From Gammaproteobacteria bacterium (GTDB taxonomy: Bacteria; Pseudomonadota; Gammaproteobacteria; Pseudomonadales; Cellvibrionaceae): a stretch of DNA of 64,000 nt. Numbering within the stretch: the stretch's first letter is position 1; the number at the start of each line of letters is the position of its first letter. The notes under the pieces were generated by a model, which was not told where the DNA came from, ran no database searches, and worked only from the letters and a program-made list of their open reading frames with translations. A program made the position numbers and the translations under genes. The stretch is taken from positions 1 to 64,000 of the forward strand of contig JAGKWO010000012.1 of assembly GCA_021151835.1 (NCBI GenBank), written 5' to 3'. This document shows, piece after piece, positions 33,178 through 41,774 of this stretch.

Positions 33178-33672
33178 ATGCCTGCATTAGTGGAATTGCT
33201 AACGGAATTTCAAGCATCGCCATTGGGTGGTGCGGTGCGCGCTTTGGGTGGTTGGGGTTATGCGGTCATTAATCTGTTTCATGTGGTCGGTATTGCGGTA
33301 TTAGCCGGTTCAGTATTGTTACTGGATTTACGTTTACTGGGCTGGCGCCGTCATATTCCGTTGGGTCATGTCACTAGCTTAACGTTGCCGCTGGCAATTG
33401 CCGGATTTTTATGCGCTGCAATCACTGGTATTTTTTTACTGTCAGCCAACGCGAGTGATTATGCGGGCAATCCCTTCCTGGTAATAAAATTTTTTTGTTT
33501 GTTGCTTGCTTTGATCAACGCCTGGTGGGCTAGCCATTTGTCAGCCTGGAAAAATCGCCAGCACAGTGAACCGGTTGGCCACGGAAAAGTTGCGCTTGCC
33601 CGCTCGGGTTTTATTTCGTTGGTTTGCTGGGGCGCAGTAATGACAGCGGGAAGGCTAATCGGATATTGGTGA
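33178..33672 (+). CDS. DUF6644-like integral membrane protein (3)
   Basis: 164 residues, four to five membrane helices. Helix 1 reads YAVINLFHVVGIAVLAGSVLLLDLRLLGW, matching the histidine and DLRLLG pattern of the proteins at 15526 and 16079. The last helix contains CWGAVMTAGRLIGYW; the AGR motif is shared. The gene starts three bases after the DUF6152 stop codon. This repeated association with small exported proteins suggests a membrane partner in an envelope redox or transport complex. Confidence 0.75.
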   Translation: MPALVELLTEFQASPLGGAVRALGGWGYAVINLFHVVGIAVLAGSVLLLDLRLLGWRRHIPLGHVTSLTLPLAIAGFLCAAITGIFLLSANASDYAGNPFLVIKFFCLLLALINAWWASHLSAWKNRQHSEPVGHGKVALARSGFISLVCWGAVMTAGRLIGYW

Positions 33673-33733
33673 TTTCGCTGCACTATTTAGTGCAGGTAAT
33701 AGTGTTTTAATTTAACAATACAGGAATATAGAG

Positions 33734-34195
33734 ATGAAATTTATTGGATACAAAACCTGGCTGATGGTGGTGGCGCTGGTGTTTTCTGGTGGCGTTTCCG
33801 CTGTCGAGCTGGACCCTCGCTCAGTAGAATTTACCACGCCAAAAGATATCAAATGGGTCCGTAATGCCGCCGGTACCAATGAGCAGGCAATTTTATTTGG
33901 CGACCCCGCAAAACCCGGTCCTTATGTGGTGCGTATTAAATGGCTTCCCGGTAATTTTTCAAAACCCCATTTCCATAATGGCGACCGGTTTTTCGTTGTG
34001 ATTTCAGGAGCCTGGTGGGTTGGTACCGGTGATAAATTTGATACTGAACAAACTGTTGCTGTCCCCGCTGGAAGTTATGTAATCCATAAAGGCGGGCAAG
34101 TGCATTTTGACGGCGCCAAAGGTGAAGAGGCGATCATTCAGGTATCGGGTATTGGCCCGGTAAAAACCGAGCAAATCGCTGATCATGCGCATTAA
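33734..34195 (+). CDS. Exported cupin-domain protein
   Basis: 153 residues with a Sec signal (about 1-23, GGVSAVEL). The cupin metal motif appears as KPHFHNGDRFFVVISG (H-x-H and later E-like position occupied by D), with the second cupin motif in YVIHKGGQVHFDGAKG. It probably binds a metal and perhaps a small ligand in the periplasm. The 61-base gap to the DUF6644 gene and same direction suggest an operon. Confidence 0.8.
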   Translation: MKFIGYKTWLMVVALVFSGGVSAVELDPRSVEFTTPKDIKWVRNAAGTNEQAILFGDPAKPGPYVVRIKWLPGNFSKPHFHNGDRFFVVISGAWWVGTGDKFDTEQTVAVPAGSYVIHKGGQVHFDGAKGEEAIIQVSGIGPVKTEQIADHAH

Positions 34196-34220
34196 TTTTT
34201 AAATAAAGCTGGAGTTGGGA

Positions 34221-35360
34221 ATGCAGTTGTTAAAGCGATATTTGACGTTTACTCAGGTAAATCTGGTAATCCTCTATTGGGTGTTTGGTGTGGTTGCGTC
34301 GGCAAAAGCCGCTGATTTGCCATTGCAGAATATAAAGTTACCGCCGGGTTTCGAGATCAGTATTTTCGCTGAAAATGTTGTCAATGCTCGCTCGCTGGTA
34401 TTGAGTGATGCTCAGACATTATTTGTGAGCACCCGCAATGAGGGGAAGGTGTATGCCATCAAACACGACGGCACCAAAGCACAAAAGGTAATTACTATTG
34501 CGTCCGGTTTAAATCGTCCTAATGGTGTGGCTTTTCGTAAAGGCGCGCTTTACGTAGCCGAGGTCAATCGCATTTTGCGTTACGACAATATCGAAGCGCA
34601 ATTGGAAAACCCTCCGAAGCCTGTCGTGATTACTGAGCAATATCCCAGTGATAATGCCCACGGTTGGAAATTTATCCGTTTCGGTCCCGATGGTTTGTTA
34701 TATGTCCCCATCGGTGCCCCATGCAATATTTGTGAACCAGGTGACCCTTATGCAAGCATCACTCGTATTGATGTTGACAAGCGCAATCCCAAACCGGAAA
34801 TTTTTGCGCGCGGTATTCGCAATACCGTGGGCTTTGACTGGCATCCGCAAACCGGTGAACTCTGGTTTACCGAAAATGGCCGCGATCATTTGGGCGATGA
34901 TATTCCACCTGAGGAATTAAATCGTGCGACAAAAGCGGGGCAGCATTTTGGTTATCCCTATTGCCATGGTGGTGACATTCCTGATCCGGAATTTGGGAGC
35001 AAACGCAAGTGCGATGAATTCACGCCGCCAGAAGTTAAATTCCAGGCGCACTCGGCTGCTTTGGGGATACGTTTTTACACTGGCCCGTCATTTCCTGCCG
35101 AGTATCGTAATCAGGCCTTTATTGCGCACCATGGCTCATGGAATCGTTCAAAGAAATCGGGCTACAAACTGGTAACAGTAAATACCAATGTAAAAGCAGG
35201 AGAAAAACCGCAATACAAAGTATTTGCTGAAGGTTGGTTGAATAGCGATGACAGTGTGTGGGGCAGGCCGGTTGATTTGTTGCAATTGCCGGATGGCTCG
35301 CTATTGGTATCTGATGATTATGCAAATGTTATTTATCGGATTGCGTACAAGGGTAAATAA
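34221..35360 (+). CDS. Exported sorbosone dehydrogenase-like (PQQ-type) beta-propeller protein
   Basis: 379 residues with a signal peptide ending VASAKAAD. The six-bladed propeller of the soluble glucose/sorbosone dehydrogenase family is seen from LPPGFEISIFAENV, LNRPNGVAFRKGALYVAEVNR, FGPDGLLYVPIGAPCNIC, FARGIRNTVGFDWHPQTGEL and AFIAHHGSWNRS. These enzymes oxidise sugars or aldehydes using pyrroloquinoline quinone, transferring electrons to a cytochrome or quinone. PQQ binding cannot be confirmed from sequence. ATG at 34221 follows GGAG. Confidence 0.8.
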   Translation: MQLLKRYLTFTQVNLVILYWVFGVVASAKAADLPLQNIKLPPGFEISIFAENVVNARSLVLSDAQTLFVSTRNEGKVYAIKHDGTKAQKVITIASGLNRPNGVAFRKGALYVAEVNRILRYDNIEAQLENPPKPVVITEQYPSDNAHGWKFIRFGPDGLLYVPIGAPCNICEPGDPYASITRIDVDKRNPKPEIFARGIRNTVGFDWHPQTGELWFTENGRDHLGDDIPPEELNRATKAGQHFGYPYCHGGDIPDPEFGSKRKCDEFTPPEVKFQAHSAALGIRFYTGPSFPAEYRNQAFIAHHGSWNRSKKSGYKLVTVNTNVKAGEKPQYKVFAEGWLNSDDSVWGRPVDLLQLPDGSLLVSDDYANVIYRIAYKGK

Positions 35361-35433
35361 TCAGGCAGGAACTGGTGAGCAACAGTTCTATCAAAATAGA
35401 CAACAAATTTAAACATAGACTGGATTAAATCAA

Positions 35434-36009
35434 ATGAAAAAAACAGGTTGGTTAATATTGTTAGGTTGCTTGGCGTTACCCGCCAGCGCCCAGATCAAAG
35501 TGGGTGACAATGCATTGGCTTTCAATACCCAGGCCTCGCTGGGCGGTAAATCTTTTGCCTATTCATTGAAAGACTCACTGGAAAAAGGCCCGGTAGTTGT
35601 TTATTTCTACCCAACCGCATTTGGCGGTGGTTGCAGTATCCAGGCGCGTGCTTTTGCTGTAAACCATGAAAAGTTTGCTGCTGCCGGTGCAACGATTGTT
35701 GGTGTATCTCTGGATGATATTGATCGATTAAACCAGTTCTCCGCTGACCCGGAGTTTTGTGCAAGCAAGTTTCCGGTGGCATCGGATACCGATGGGAAAA
35801 TCGCTAACGCCTACGGTTTGAAAGTCAATGAATCGACGGTAGGTAGAAAGGATATCCGCGGCGTAACGGTAAATCATGGTTCGATTGACCGCACCACTTT
35901 TATCGTCGGTAAGGATGGAAAAGTTGCCGCAACAATTGGTGGGTTGAAACCGGCGGAAAATGTGGATCAGGCGTTGAAGGAAATTCAGAAATTAGCCAAA
36001 CAAGGGTGA
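35434..36009 (+). CDS. Exported peroxiredoxin (AhpC/TSA family)
   Basis: 191 residues with a Sec signal ending LPASAQI. The core has FYPTAFGGGCSIQARAFA, where the peroxidatic cysteine follows the P-x-x-F loop but the usual threonine is replaced by glycine, and a second cysteine in PEFCASKFPVASD at the position of a resolving cysteine. RTTFIVGKDGKVAATI is typical. It probably reduces peroxides formed in the periplasm, perhaps by the oxidases nearby. It is the last gene of the DUF6152 operon. Confidence 0.82.
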   Translation: MKKTGWLILLGCLALPASAQIKVGDNALAFNTQASLGGKSFAYSLKDSLEKGPVVVYFYPTAFGGGCSIQARAFAVNHEKFAAAGATIVGVSLDDIDRLNQFSADPEFCASKFPVASDTDGKIANAYGLKVNESTVGRKDIRGVTVNHGSIDRTTFIVGKDGKVAATIGGLKPAENVDQALKEIQKLAKQG

Positions 36010-36023
36010 TTAATCATTTTGCA

Positions 36024-36049
36024 CCAGGCTGGAGTTGCCTCCAGCCTGG
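36024..36049. terminator. Hairpin between convergent peroxiredoxin and GlcG genes
   Basis: CCAGGCTGGAG (36024-36034) pairs perfectly with CTCCAGCCTGG (36039-36049) around TTGC. It lacks a T run but is strong and lies between convergent stops. Confidence 0.65.
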
Positions 36050-36056
36050 CGCGGAT

Positions 36057-36545
36057 TTATTTGGTTTTCAAACTCGCCAAACCTGCTTCCGCAATCTGAC
36101 CATCCTGTTGTGACGTTGCACCGCTCACACCAATCGCGCCAATAATTTTATTATCGACAACGATAGGTGAGCCTCCTTCAATCAATAGCGTACCCTCGGG
36201 TAGGCTGAGTAAAACATTGCGGCCGCCCGTTACCCCTTCTTCAAACACTTTGGTTGGGCGTTTGAAATTGTTGGCAGTGCGTGCTTTAGTGATAGCGACA
36301 TCGACACTGGCCAATTGTGTTCCATCAATTTTTTCCAGGTAGGTGAGTGTTCCACTGGAGTCCACAATACTGATTACTACAGTCAGGTTCTGCTTTTTGG
36401 CTTCAGTAGCGGCCGCTGCAGCAATCTTTTTTGCCGCGTCCAGTGAAATAGGGGCGCCGTAGGTCAGTGTTTGTGAAAATGTACTGGCAGAAATAGAAAC
36501 TGCTGCTGTAGCGAGAAAAGCCAATAACGATTTTTTTACTTGCAT
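36057..36545 (-). CDS. Exported GlcG/HbpS-family protein
   Basis: 162 residues with a Sec signal (about 1-25, STFSQTL). The domain contains LTVVISIVDSSGTLTYLEKIDGT, the segment AITKARTANNFKRPTKVF and the typical LLIEGGSPIVVDNKIIGAIGVSGATSQQDGQIAEAGL, all hallmarks of GlcG/HbpS. Members bind haem or cobalamin or assist oxidation pathways; the role here is open. It is transcribed toward the DUF6152 operon. Confidence 0.85.
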   Translation of the reverse strand: MQVKKSLLAFLATAAVSISASTFSQTLTYGAPISLDAAKKIAAAAATEAKKQNLTVVISIVDSSGTLTYLEKIDGTQLASVDVAITKARTANNFKRPTKVFEEGVTGGRNVLLSLPEGTLLIEGGSPIVVDNKIIGAIGVSGATSQQDGQIAEAGLASLKTK

Positions 36546-36692
36546 ATTATCTCCATCGAATAATAAGGATTTACGGTAATAATTGTTTGCCGATTCTTGC
36601 GAATGTTGTTATTTGCGTGTCAACTTAACGAAATGCCGCCGAACTGGCAGTTCACTATTTGCAACTTTGCAAGGTTCAAACCACAGCTTTTT

Positions 36693-37643
36693 TCAAGGCT
36701 TATCAACGGAAAGATGCGCATGGGGATTGTTATATTCAATACATGCGCGCTCCTCTTCATTTTCAATAATCGTTTGCTTGCCGTCATGTTTGGCTTTGCG
36801 CACGGCATATACAACGGCTCGCGGTTCATCGCTTTCGGTCCACTTGCGTTCAGTTACTGTTACGGTGAATGGGCGGGTGTACACAGTAGGATCGCTAATT
36901 TCAGCGATATAGTTGTAGCGCTTGCCATTATTTTCGAATACATAACGCTCCGTGATTTTTACATTTTCGCTGGCAAATTCACCGGTGCGGCCGTATTTTG
37001 ATTTGCCGTTGTAATTGGCCACTTCAACAATCAATGTATTACCTTCCCAGCGGCCCCGTGAATCACCATTCCATAATTTAATGTTGTCTGGCAGCTTTGG
37101 TTTGCCATCCAGATGAATAATGCGATTGCCCTGGTCAAACAGAAAAACCACGTAACCGGGATATTGCAAAATCTCATGGCCATGCATGTAAAGTGATTGC
37201 GGAATTCCTTGTGGTGCACAACGAGCGAGTGGATCAATAAACTCCGGTTTGATCGGATTATCGTAATACTCCTGATACTCTTTTACTTTTTCCAATGCCC
37301 AGGGTTGAAATGGCACCTGGCCATCGGCGGGATCACTGACACGGCTTGGCGCGCGTTCAGCACGCGGTGGTAAAACCCGTGGGCGTTCGCCGGTGGATAT
37401 GCCTTCGGGGTCCGTAAAATTCAGGTAACTGCCAAACGCAGGGCTCCAGTGACCGCCGATATCGGGTTGGCCATCGGCGAGCTTGGGTCCGGTCCATTTA
37501 CCTGAAGCAATCTTCGCATGGGATTTATCAACCGGTGCGGCTGATGATGTAGTGGCAGACGATTGTGCGTAAACAGTCGATGCTGGGTTTGCTGATAGCA
37601 GAATAATTAAGAGTGTTGTGAATGTATGCAGATGTAATTTCAT
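36693..37643 (-). CDS. Exported protein of the GDSRGRWEGxTL family (1)
   Basis: 316 residues with a Sec signal (about 1-26, TVYAQSS). It belongs to a family of secreted proteins common in TBDR-rich bacteria with no assigned function. The signatures are LADGQPDIGGHWSP, ARCAPQGIPQSLYMHGHE, RIIHLDGKPKLPDN, GDSRGRWEGNTLIVEVANYNG and ISDPTVYTRPFTVTV. It is probably a single beta-rich domain. It lies eight bases after a smaller paralog in one operon; the order on this strand is TBDR, paralog, this gene. Confidence 0.7.
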   Translation of the reverse strand: MKLHLHTFTTLLIILLSANPASTVYAQSSATTSSAAPVDKSHAKIASGKWTGPKLADGQPDIGGHWSPAFGSYLNFTDPEGISTGERPRVLPPRAERAPSRVSDPADGQVPFQPWALEKVKEYQEYYDNPIKPEFIDPLARCAPQGIPQSLYMHGHEILQYPGYVVFLFDQGNRIIHLDGKPKLPDNIKLWNGDSRGRWEGNTLIVEVANYNGKSKYGRTGEFASENVKITERYVFENNGKRYNYIAEISDPTVYTRPFTVTVTERKWTESDEPRAVVYAVRKAKHDGKQTIIENEEERACIEYNNPHAHLSVDKP

Positions 37644-37651
37644 AGAACCTC

Positions 37652-38443
37652 CTATTTTGCATCGCGCTTGGGCGGATAAATATCATCAAAATCCAGTGTG
37701 AAGCGATAGTCTTCAATTAACTGGAAATTTTCTTCCCGGTGCCGATGCAAAATAATATTGAGTGTCCAGGGGTGGCTGTAAACATTTGGGTCTTCGAGTG
37801 TTGCTTTGTAAGCGATGGTATTGGCATCCAGGAATTTCCAATATTCAATTACATGCAGTGAACTGCTGTGGAAGTTGCCGGCGCGATCAAGCCAGGTGTT
37901 ATCCGTAAAATTAATGGTATCTACTACTAACGTATCTTTTTCCCAGCGTGCGCGCGAATCCCCCAGGAGCAAATCATAACCATCGTCCGGATGTTGGGTA
38001 TTATTGGTGTGAATGGTGCGAATGGAATGGCCGAATTGGAAAATAATGTGTATATCGCGTGCGCGCTGGAAAATCTGGAACGGTTCGGGATAATAAATTC
38101 CACGCGGTATTCCCAATGTCCAGCCTTTTAATGCCGGGTCCAGTTCGTTGCGCGCTGCAAAATTTTTATCGCGTTGTGCCAATGCTGCGGGCAGGTAAGG
38201 AATGATATTTCCTTCTACTATACCGGCACCTGGCGGCGCGTCTTTGCGGCTGTTGTGTGGTTCCAGGCCATAATCGGCGGCGCTGGTTGTTTGCCAGATA
38301 CCGGAAAAATCCGGTTTGCCATTCGCCAAACGCGGAATTTTTTCACTGGCGCTGACCGGATAACTGGTGATGATCAAAAAAAATAATAAACCCAGTGCGG
38401 TAAAAATAACTAGCCGCCTGGAGTGTGCATTGGTATCTAACAT
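37652..38443 (-). CDS. Exported protein of the GDSRGRWEGxTL family (2)
   Basis: 263 residues with a signal anchor or signal peptide (about 10-33, VIFTALGLLFFLIITSYPVSA). It shares with the next gene the motifs LANGKPDFSGIW, GIPRGIYYPEPF, GDSRARWEKDTLVVDTINFTD and LEDPNVYSHPWTLNI. Function unknown. The ATG at 38443 follows AGGAGG; the frame's upstream start would overlap the TBDR terminator. The gene follows the TBDR at 38546 in the same direction and may receive readthrough. Confidence 0.7.
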   Translation of the reverse strand: MLDTNAHSRRLVIFTALGLLFFLIITSYPVSASEKIPRLANGKPDFSGIWQTTSAADYGLEPHNSRKDAPPGAGIVEGNIIPYLPAALAQRDKNFAARNELDPALKGWTLGIPRGIYYPEPFQIFQRARDIHIIFQFGHSIRTIHTNNTQHPDDGYDLLLGDSRARWEKDTLVVDTINFTDNTWLDRAGNFHSSSLHVIEYWKFLDANTIAYKATLEDPNVYSHPWTLNIILHRHREENFQLIEDYRFTLDFDDIYPPKRDAK

Positions 38444-38477
38444 GTTCCCTCCTGCACTATGAATAAAATCATATTCG

Positions 38478-38519
38478 GAATAAATAAAATTGCCCAAGCC
38501 AGAATGAGGCCCGGGCAAT
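38478..38519 (-). terminator. Intrinsic terminator after TBDR 2
   Basis: On the minus strand ATTGCCC (38519-38513) pairs with GGGCAAT (38495-38489), with an inner GGC/GCC; TTTATTTATT follows. It lies 27 bases after the TBDR stop codon. Confidence 0.7.
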
Positions 38520-38545
38520 CAAAATCATTAATAGAACAGCCCGGC

Positions 38546-41251
38546 TTAGAGGGCGGCATCAATAGTAATACCTACCCAACGCGGTATTCCCGGTTTATAG
38601 GAGGCCCAGGTAGTGTTGAACCCGGTGTCTTCATCAAACGCATTTTTAACAACGAGGCTAATATCAAATTTACGATCCTGACGGCCCAAACCGACCGAAA
38701 TATCTGTTACTCCGTAAGGGCCGGAGGTGGCAAAGCGAGAGAGGGACGGATCGTTATTAAATTCGGTAACGTAGTTGTAGTTCAGGTTGGTGTGGAATAA
38801 TTTTCCGCCGCTGAGTGGATAAGAAAAATCCACAAATAGATTGCCGCTGAATTTTGGTGCGCCGGGTAGTGTTTTACCACTGGCATCGTAATAGGGAACT
38901 GAGGTTCCACCCAATTCACCCGGTTTGGCCAGAAATTTGAAATCTTTATATTTCGCGTCGGTATACGCACCGGAAAACCTGATGGTGGTGTATTCAATTC
39001 CGGAATAGGATAAATCGATTTCCACCCCTTTGGTTTGTACTTCCGGTACGTTGCCTATGGCAGAGGTATAAACATTAATGCCGTTGTTGTTGATTTGGGT
39101 TTGCACCTCGTCAAATACATAAATAGGCTGCAAATAATTGTCGATATTTTGCAAATAGAATGTGGTATTTAACGAGAGATCCTGGTTGAACAAAATCGCT
39201 TTTGAACCGATTTCAAATGAATCACTTTTTTCGGTGTCAGCAGGGAACGATTTTCCGCCTTTTGATGTTGCGCCAACAATTTGCGCTACGCCGGCTTTTT
39301 CACCGTGTTTCCAGGATGCAAATACCGTATTGAAGTCATCCAGCTCATAGCTGATGCCCAGATTGGTCGTGGGTAATACCTCATCGTAGGGTTCAGCCTC
39401 AACTGATTGATACAAGGCGCCAATCCGCCCTGCGCGTATTGCTTTTGCATCGGCAACTTGTTTCTGTTGCACGCTGGATAACAAATTGTAAGAAGCAACA
39501 TTGAAATATTTCTGTGCAACGCTATTTGCCAGGGCTATTTGTGCCGCACTGTTAGTAATAGGGTTGCCTTTGGTATCGATGGTGATTGAGCCGTTTAAGG
39601 GATTGTTGATAAACCCGTTCAACACCACATCATTTACTGAAGCAGGATTCAGTTCGGCAGCAAAACCATCAGTCTGGATAAAATTGCGTGAGCTGGTTTT
39701 GCGTTCTTCATGAGTGAAGCGAATGCCCGCATTGATATTCAATGCATCCGTTGCCTCCCATACCAGATTTGCGTAGATAGCTTCGCTGGTGTTATCCAAT
39801 TTGTTTTTGGATTGCACAATAAGGCCATCCACAGAATTAAGTAACAATTGGCGTCCTTCCGCATTGATATCCAGCGAATTATATTGTGCTTCGTTGGCAT
39901 ACCATGCCCCACCGTCCGAACCATAGCGTTCAGTTTGGCCGGTGTTGGGGAAATCACCCGCGAAATAAAACACACCGGTTTCATATTTCACGGAATCGCC
40001 CAGCGTTGCACTCCATTTAAATTCCTGGCTGAATTGCTCATATTCGGTTTGCGTTCCACGCGGCGCGCGCAACCATTCAAAAGGGGTATGGGTGCCGGCA
40101 CCTTGTGAAAATTCATAATCGCGATAACCGGTGATCGAATGGAAAACACCGCCGTCAAGTGCGGCTTTGAAATTAAATGTAGCACCGCGCGTGGCATAGG
40201 TATTTGGGTATTCACTGGCGGTATCAATGCTGTGGGAATAATAATCGTCGAGGTTGTAGTCCGTTTTTTGTTTGAACCAGCGGCGCTGGATTTTCCCAAA
40301 CGCATCCTCGGCATAATTGACAGGGAAATAAGTCCCGTCGGGTTTTTTACTGTCATAGAAGGCAGGGATTTTGTTCCGGAAAGTAAAACAGTTTTCGCAA
40401 ATTTCCCGGCCGGTCGGTGTGTAATCAATTGCTAATTCAGCATTGATATTATCTGTAGGCGTAAATAAAAATTGCGCGCGCGCATTGGTTCTATCCGTGT
40501 TGCGCCAGGTGTAATGACTGTCATTTTTATTAGCCCAGGGGCCGTCGGCTGTTTCACGGTGCAACGAAATCCTTGCTGCCAGCAAATCATCAATAACTGC
40601 ACCACCCAGGGTTGCAACATAGGAGACGGTATTTAATTCCCCGAAGGTGAGCGATGCTTTTGCTTCCGGCGTAAAGCTGGGTGCGCGGGTTTTGATATTC
40701 ACTACACCCACACTAAAACTCTTGCCGCCGTTAACACCATTCGGGCCGCGAACGACTTCTACTGATTCAATATCATCAAAATTGGACAGCGCCGCTATCG
40801 CACTGATGCCATTACTCACACCGTCTACAGTGACACCGACACTCGGGTCAAGTACACCCGCGCCAGCAGCCCAGCCTACACCGCGTACAAAAATGGAAGT
40901 GGTGTTCGGGTTCTGCCAGGAAGTCCTGATATTGCCAATTCGGTTTACGATATCGCGGAAATTATTTACGTGGAATTTTTGCAGTTCTTCACCGGTAATT
41001 GCAGAGACTGATTCGGGCTTATCTTTCAGCCGCTGGCTATGCACTGTTACGGCTTGCAAAAGAACGGCATCACCTTTATTTGCAGAGGTTTTTTCGGCAT
41101 TTTTATCCGCTACTGTTTTTCCATCATTATCAGCAGCAAACAGGAAGCTTGAGGATAATAAACCGGTTCCCAGAATAATTGCTTTATATAGCGCCGATTG
41201 CCCCAACGATTTTTTGCTCGGGCTGTTAATAACACGGTTGCTTCTTCCCAT
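38546..41251 (-). CDS. TonB-dependent outer-membrane receptor 2 (large, loop-insert type)
   Basis: 901 residues. A long N-terminus with a hydrophobic signal segment (about 15-40, SSSFLFAADN) is followed by a TonB-box-like LLQAVTVHSQRL, a plug with FVRGVGWAAGAG, VDGVSNGIS, IESVEVVRGPNGVNGGKS and VGVVNIKTR, and a barrel ending IPRWVGITIDAAL. It shares with the TBDRs at 6406 and 50503 two extracellular-loop insertions: one with GAWYANEAQYNSLD (about residues 440-480) and one with AQKYFNVASYNLLSSVQQKQV and AIRAGRIGALY (about 575-625). A sigma-54 promoter lies 47 bases upstream. The ligand is unknown. Confidence 0.92.
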   Translation of the reverse strand: MGRSNRVINSPSKKSLGQSALYKAIILGTGLLSSSFLFAADNDGKTVADKNAEKTSANKGDAVLLQAVTVHSQRLKDKPESVSAITGEELQKFHVNNFRDIVNRIGNIRTSWQNPNTTSIFVRGVGWAAGAGVLDPSVGVTVDGVSNGISAIAALSNFDDIESVEVVRGPNGVNGGKSFSVGVVNIKTRAPSFTPEAKASLTFGELNTVSYVATLGGAVIDDLLAARISLHRETADGPWANKNDSHYTWRNTDRTNARAQFLFTPTDNINAELAIDYTPTGREICENCFTFRNKIPAFYDSKKPDGTYFPVNYAEDAFGKIQRRWFKQKTDYNLDDYYSHSIDTASEYPNTYATRGATFNFKAALDGGVFHSITGYRDYEFSQGAGTHTPFEWLRAPRGTQTEYEQFSQEFKWSATLGDSVKYETGVFYFAGDFPNTGQTERYGSDGGAWYANEAQYNSLDINAEGRQLLLNSVDGLIVQSKNKLDNTSEAIYANLVWEATDALNINAGIRFTHEERKTSSRNFIQTDGFAAELNPASVNDVVLNGFINNPLNGSITIDTKGNPITNSAAQIALANSVAQKYFNVASYNLLSSVQQKQVADAKAIRAGRIGALYQSVEAEPYDEVLPTTNLGISYELDDFNTVFASWKHGEKAGVAQIVGATSKGGKSFPADTEKSDSFEIGSKAILFNQDLSLNTTFYLQNIDNYLQPIYVFDEVQTQINNNGINVYTSAIGNVPEVQTKGVEIDLSYSGIEYTTIRFSGAYTDAKYKDFKFLAKPGELGGTSVPYYDASGKTLPGAPKFSGNLFVDFSYPLSGGKLFHTNLNYNYVTEFNNDPSLSRFATSGPYGVTDISVGLGRQDRKFDISLVVKNAFDEDTGFNTTWASYKPGIPRWVGITIDAAL

Positions 41252-41297
41252 TTAGAGCCTCATTCATTGTACGTTGTGTTGTTGATAGCGGAGCAAA

Positions 41298-41314
41298 GGC
41301 AATTGATATGCCAA
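41298..41314 (-). promoter_or_regulatory. Sigma-54 promoter of TBDR 2
   Basis: On the minus strand TTGGCATATCAATTGCC, a full TGG-N8-TTGC match. Predicted transcription start near 41287, about 36 bases before the ATG at 41251. Confidence 0.78.
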
Positions 41315-41671
41315 GCTGGCGCCAGGTTTTATCCAACACTCGTGATGATGCTAACTTTTGTTTGAAAATAATCAGATGATTTTCTGGAAATGATATTTTT
41401 TATGTGTGCTGTGGATAAATAAACGGCGGAAATATCGAACTGCTTGTTTGCCAATAATGATTTGATGATTGTTGAACATTGTTAAATTTTGTTGTGCGTT
41501 GCTATTGTTAAATACGCTATTGCGCAGGGTAAAGAAACTTGCGCGCGCAACTGTCATATTAAGAACACTCGCGTAAATAATATAAACACTTTCTGATTTT
41601 TTCTAACCATATCCAGTCATGGAAATATTTTGTTTCGCTGTTTAATCATTGAACTCTCAGGAACTTTTTTA

Positions 41672-41689
41672 TTTGGTATGGGCTTTGCG
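41672..41689 (+). promoter_or_regulatory. Sigma-54 promoter of haloperoxidase-like gene
   Basis: TTTGGTATGGGCTTTGCG: TGG-N8-TTGC with ten bases between GG and GC. Predicted start near 41700, 75 bases before the ATG. It shares TGGTATG with 14912 and 43898. Confidence 0.75.
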
Positions 41690-41774
41690 TTGGTGGAAAG
41701 GTGCCAGTAGTCATGGCAATTGATTCGCGCAAGTTTGTTGGGTAATTCATTATCGAAATCATTGGAGAAAATCT

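Larger units (their letters stand above)
41252..41774. other. Divergent intergenic region with two sigma-54 promoters
   Basis: 523 bases between TBDR 2 and the haloperoxidase-like gene. It carries one sigma-54 element facing each way (41298-41314 minus, 41672-41689 plus), 358 bases apart. The AT-rich middle has several short dyads (for example AATCAGATGATT near 41374) that could be activator sites. No gene. Confidence 0.6.
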
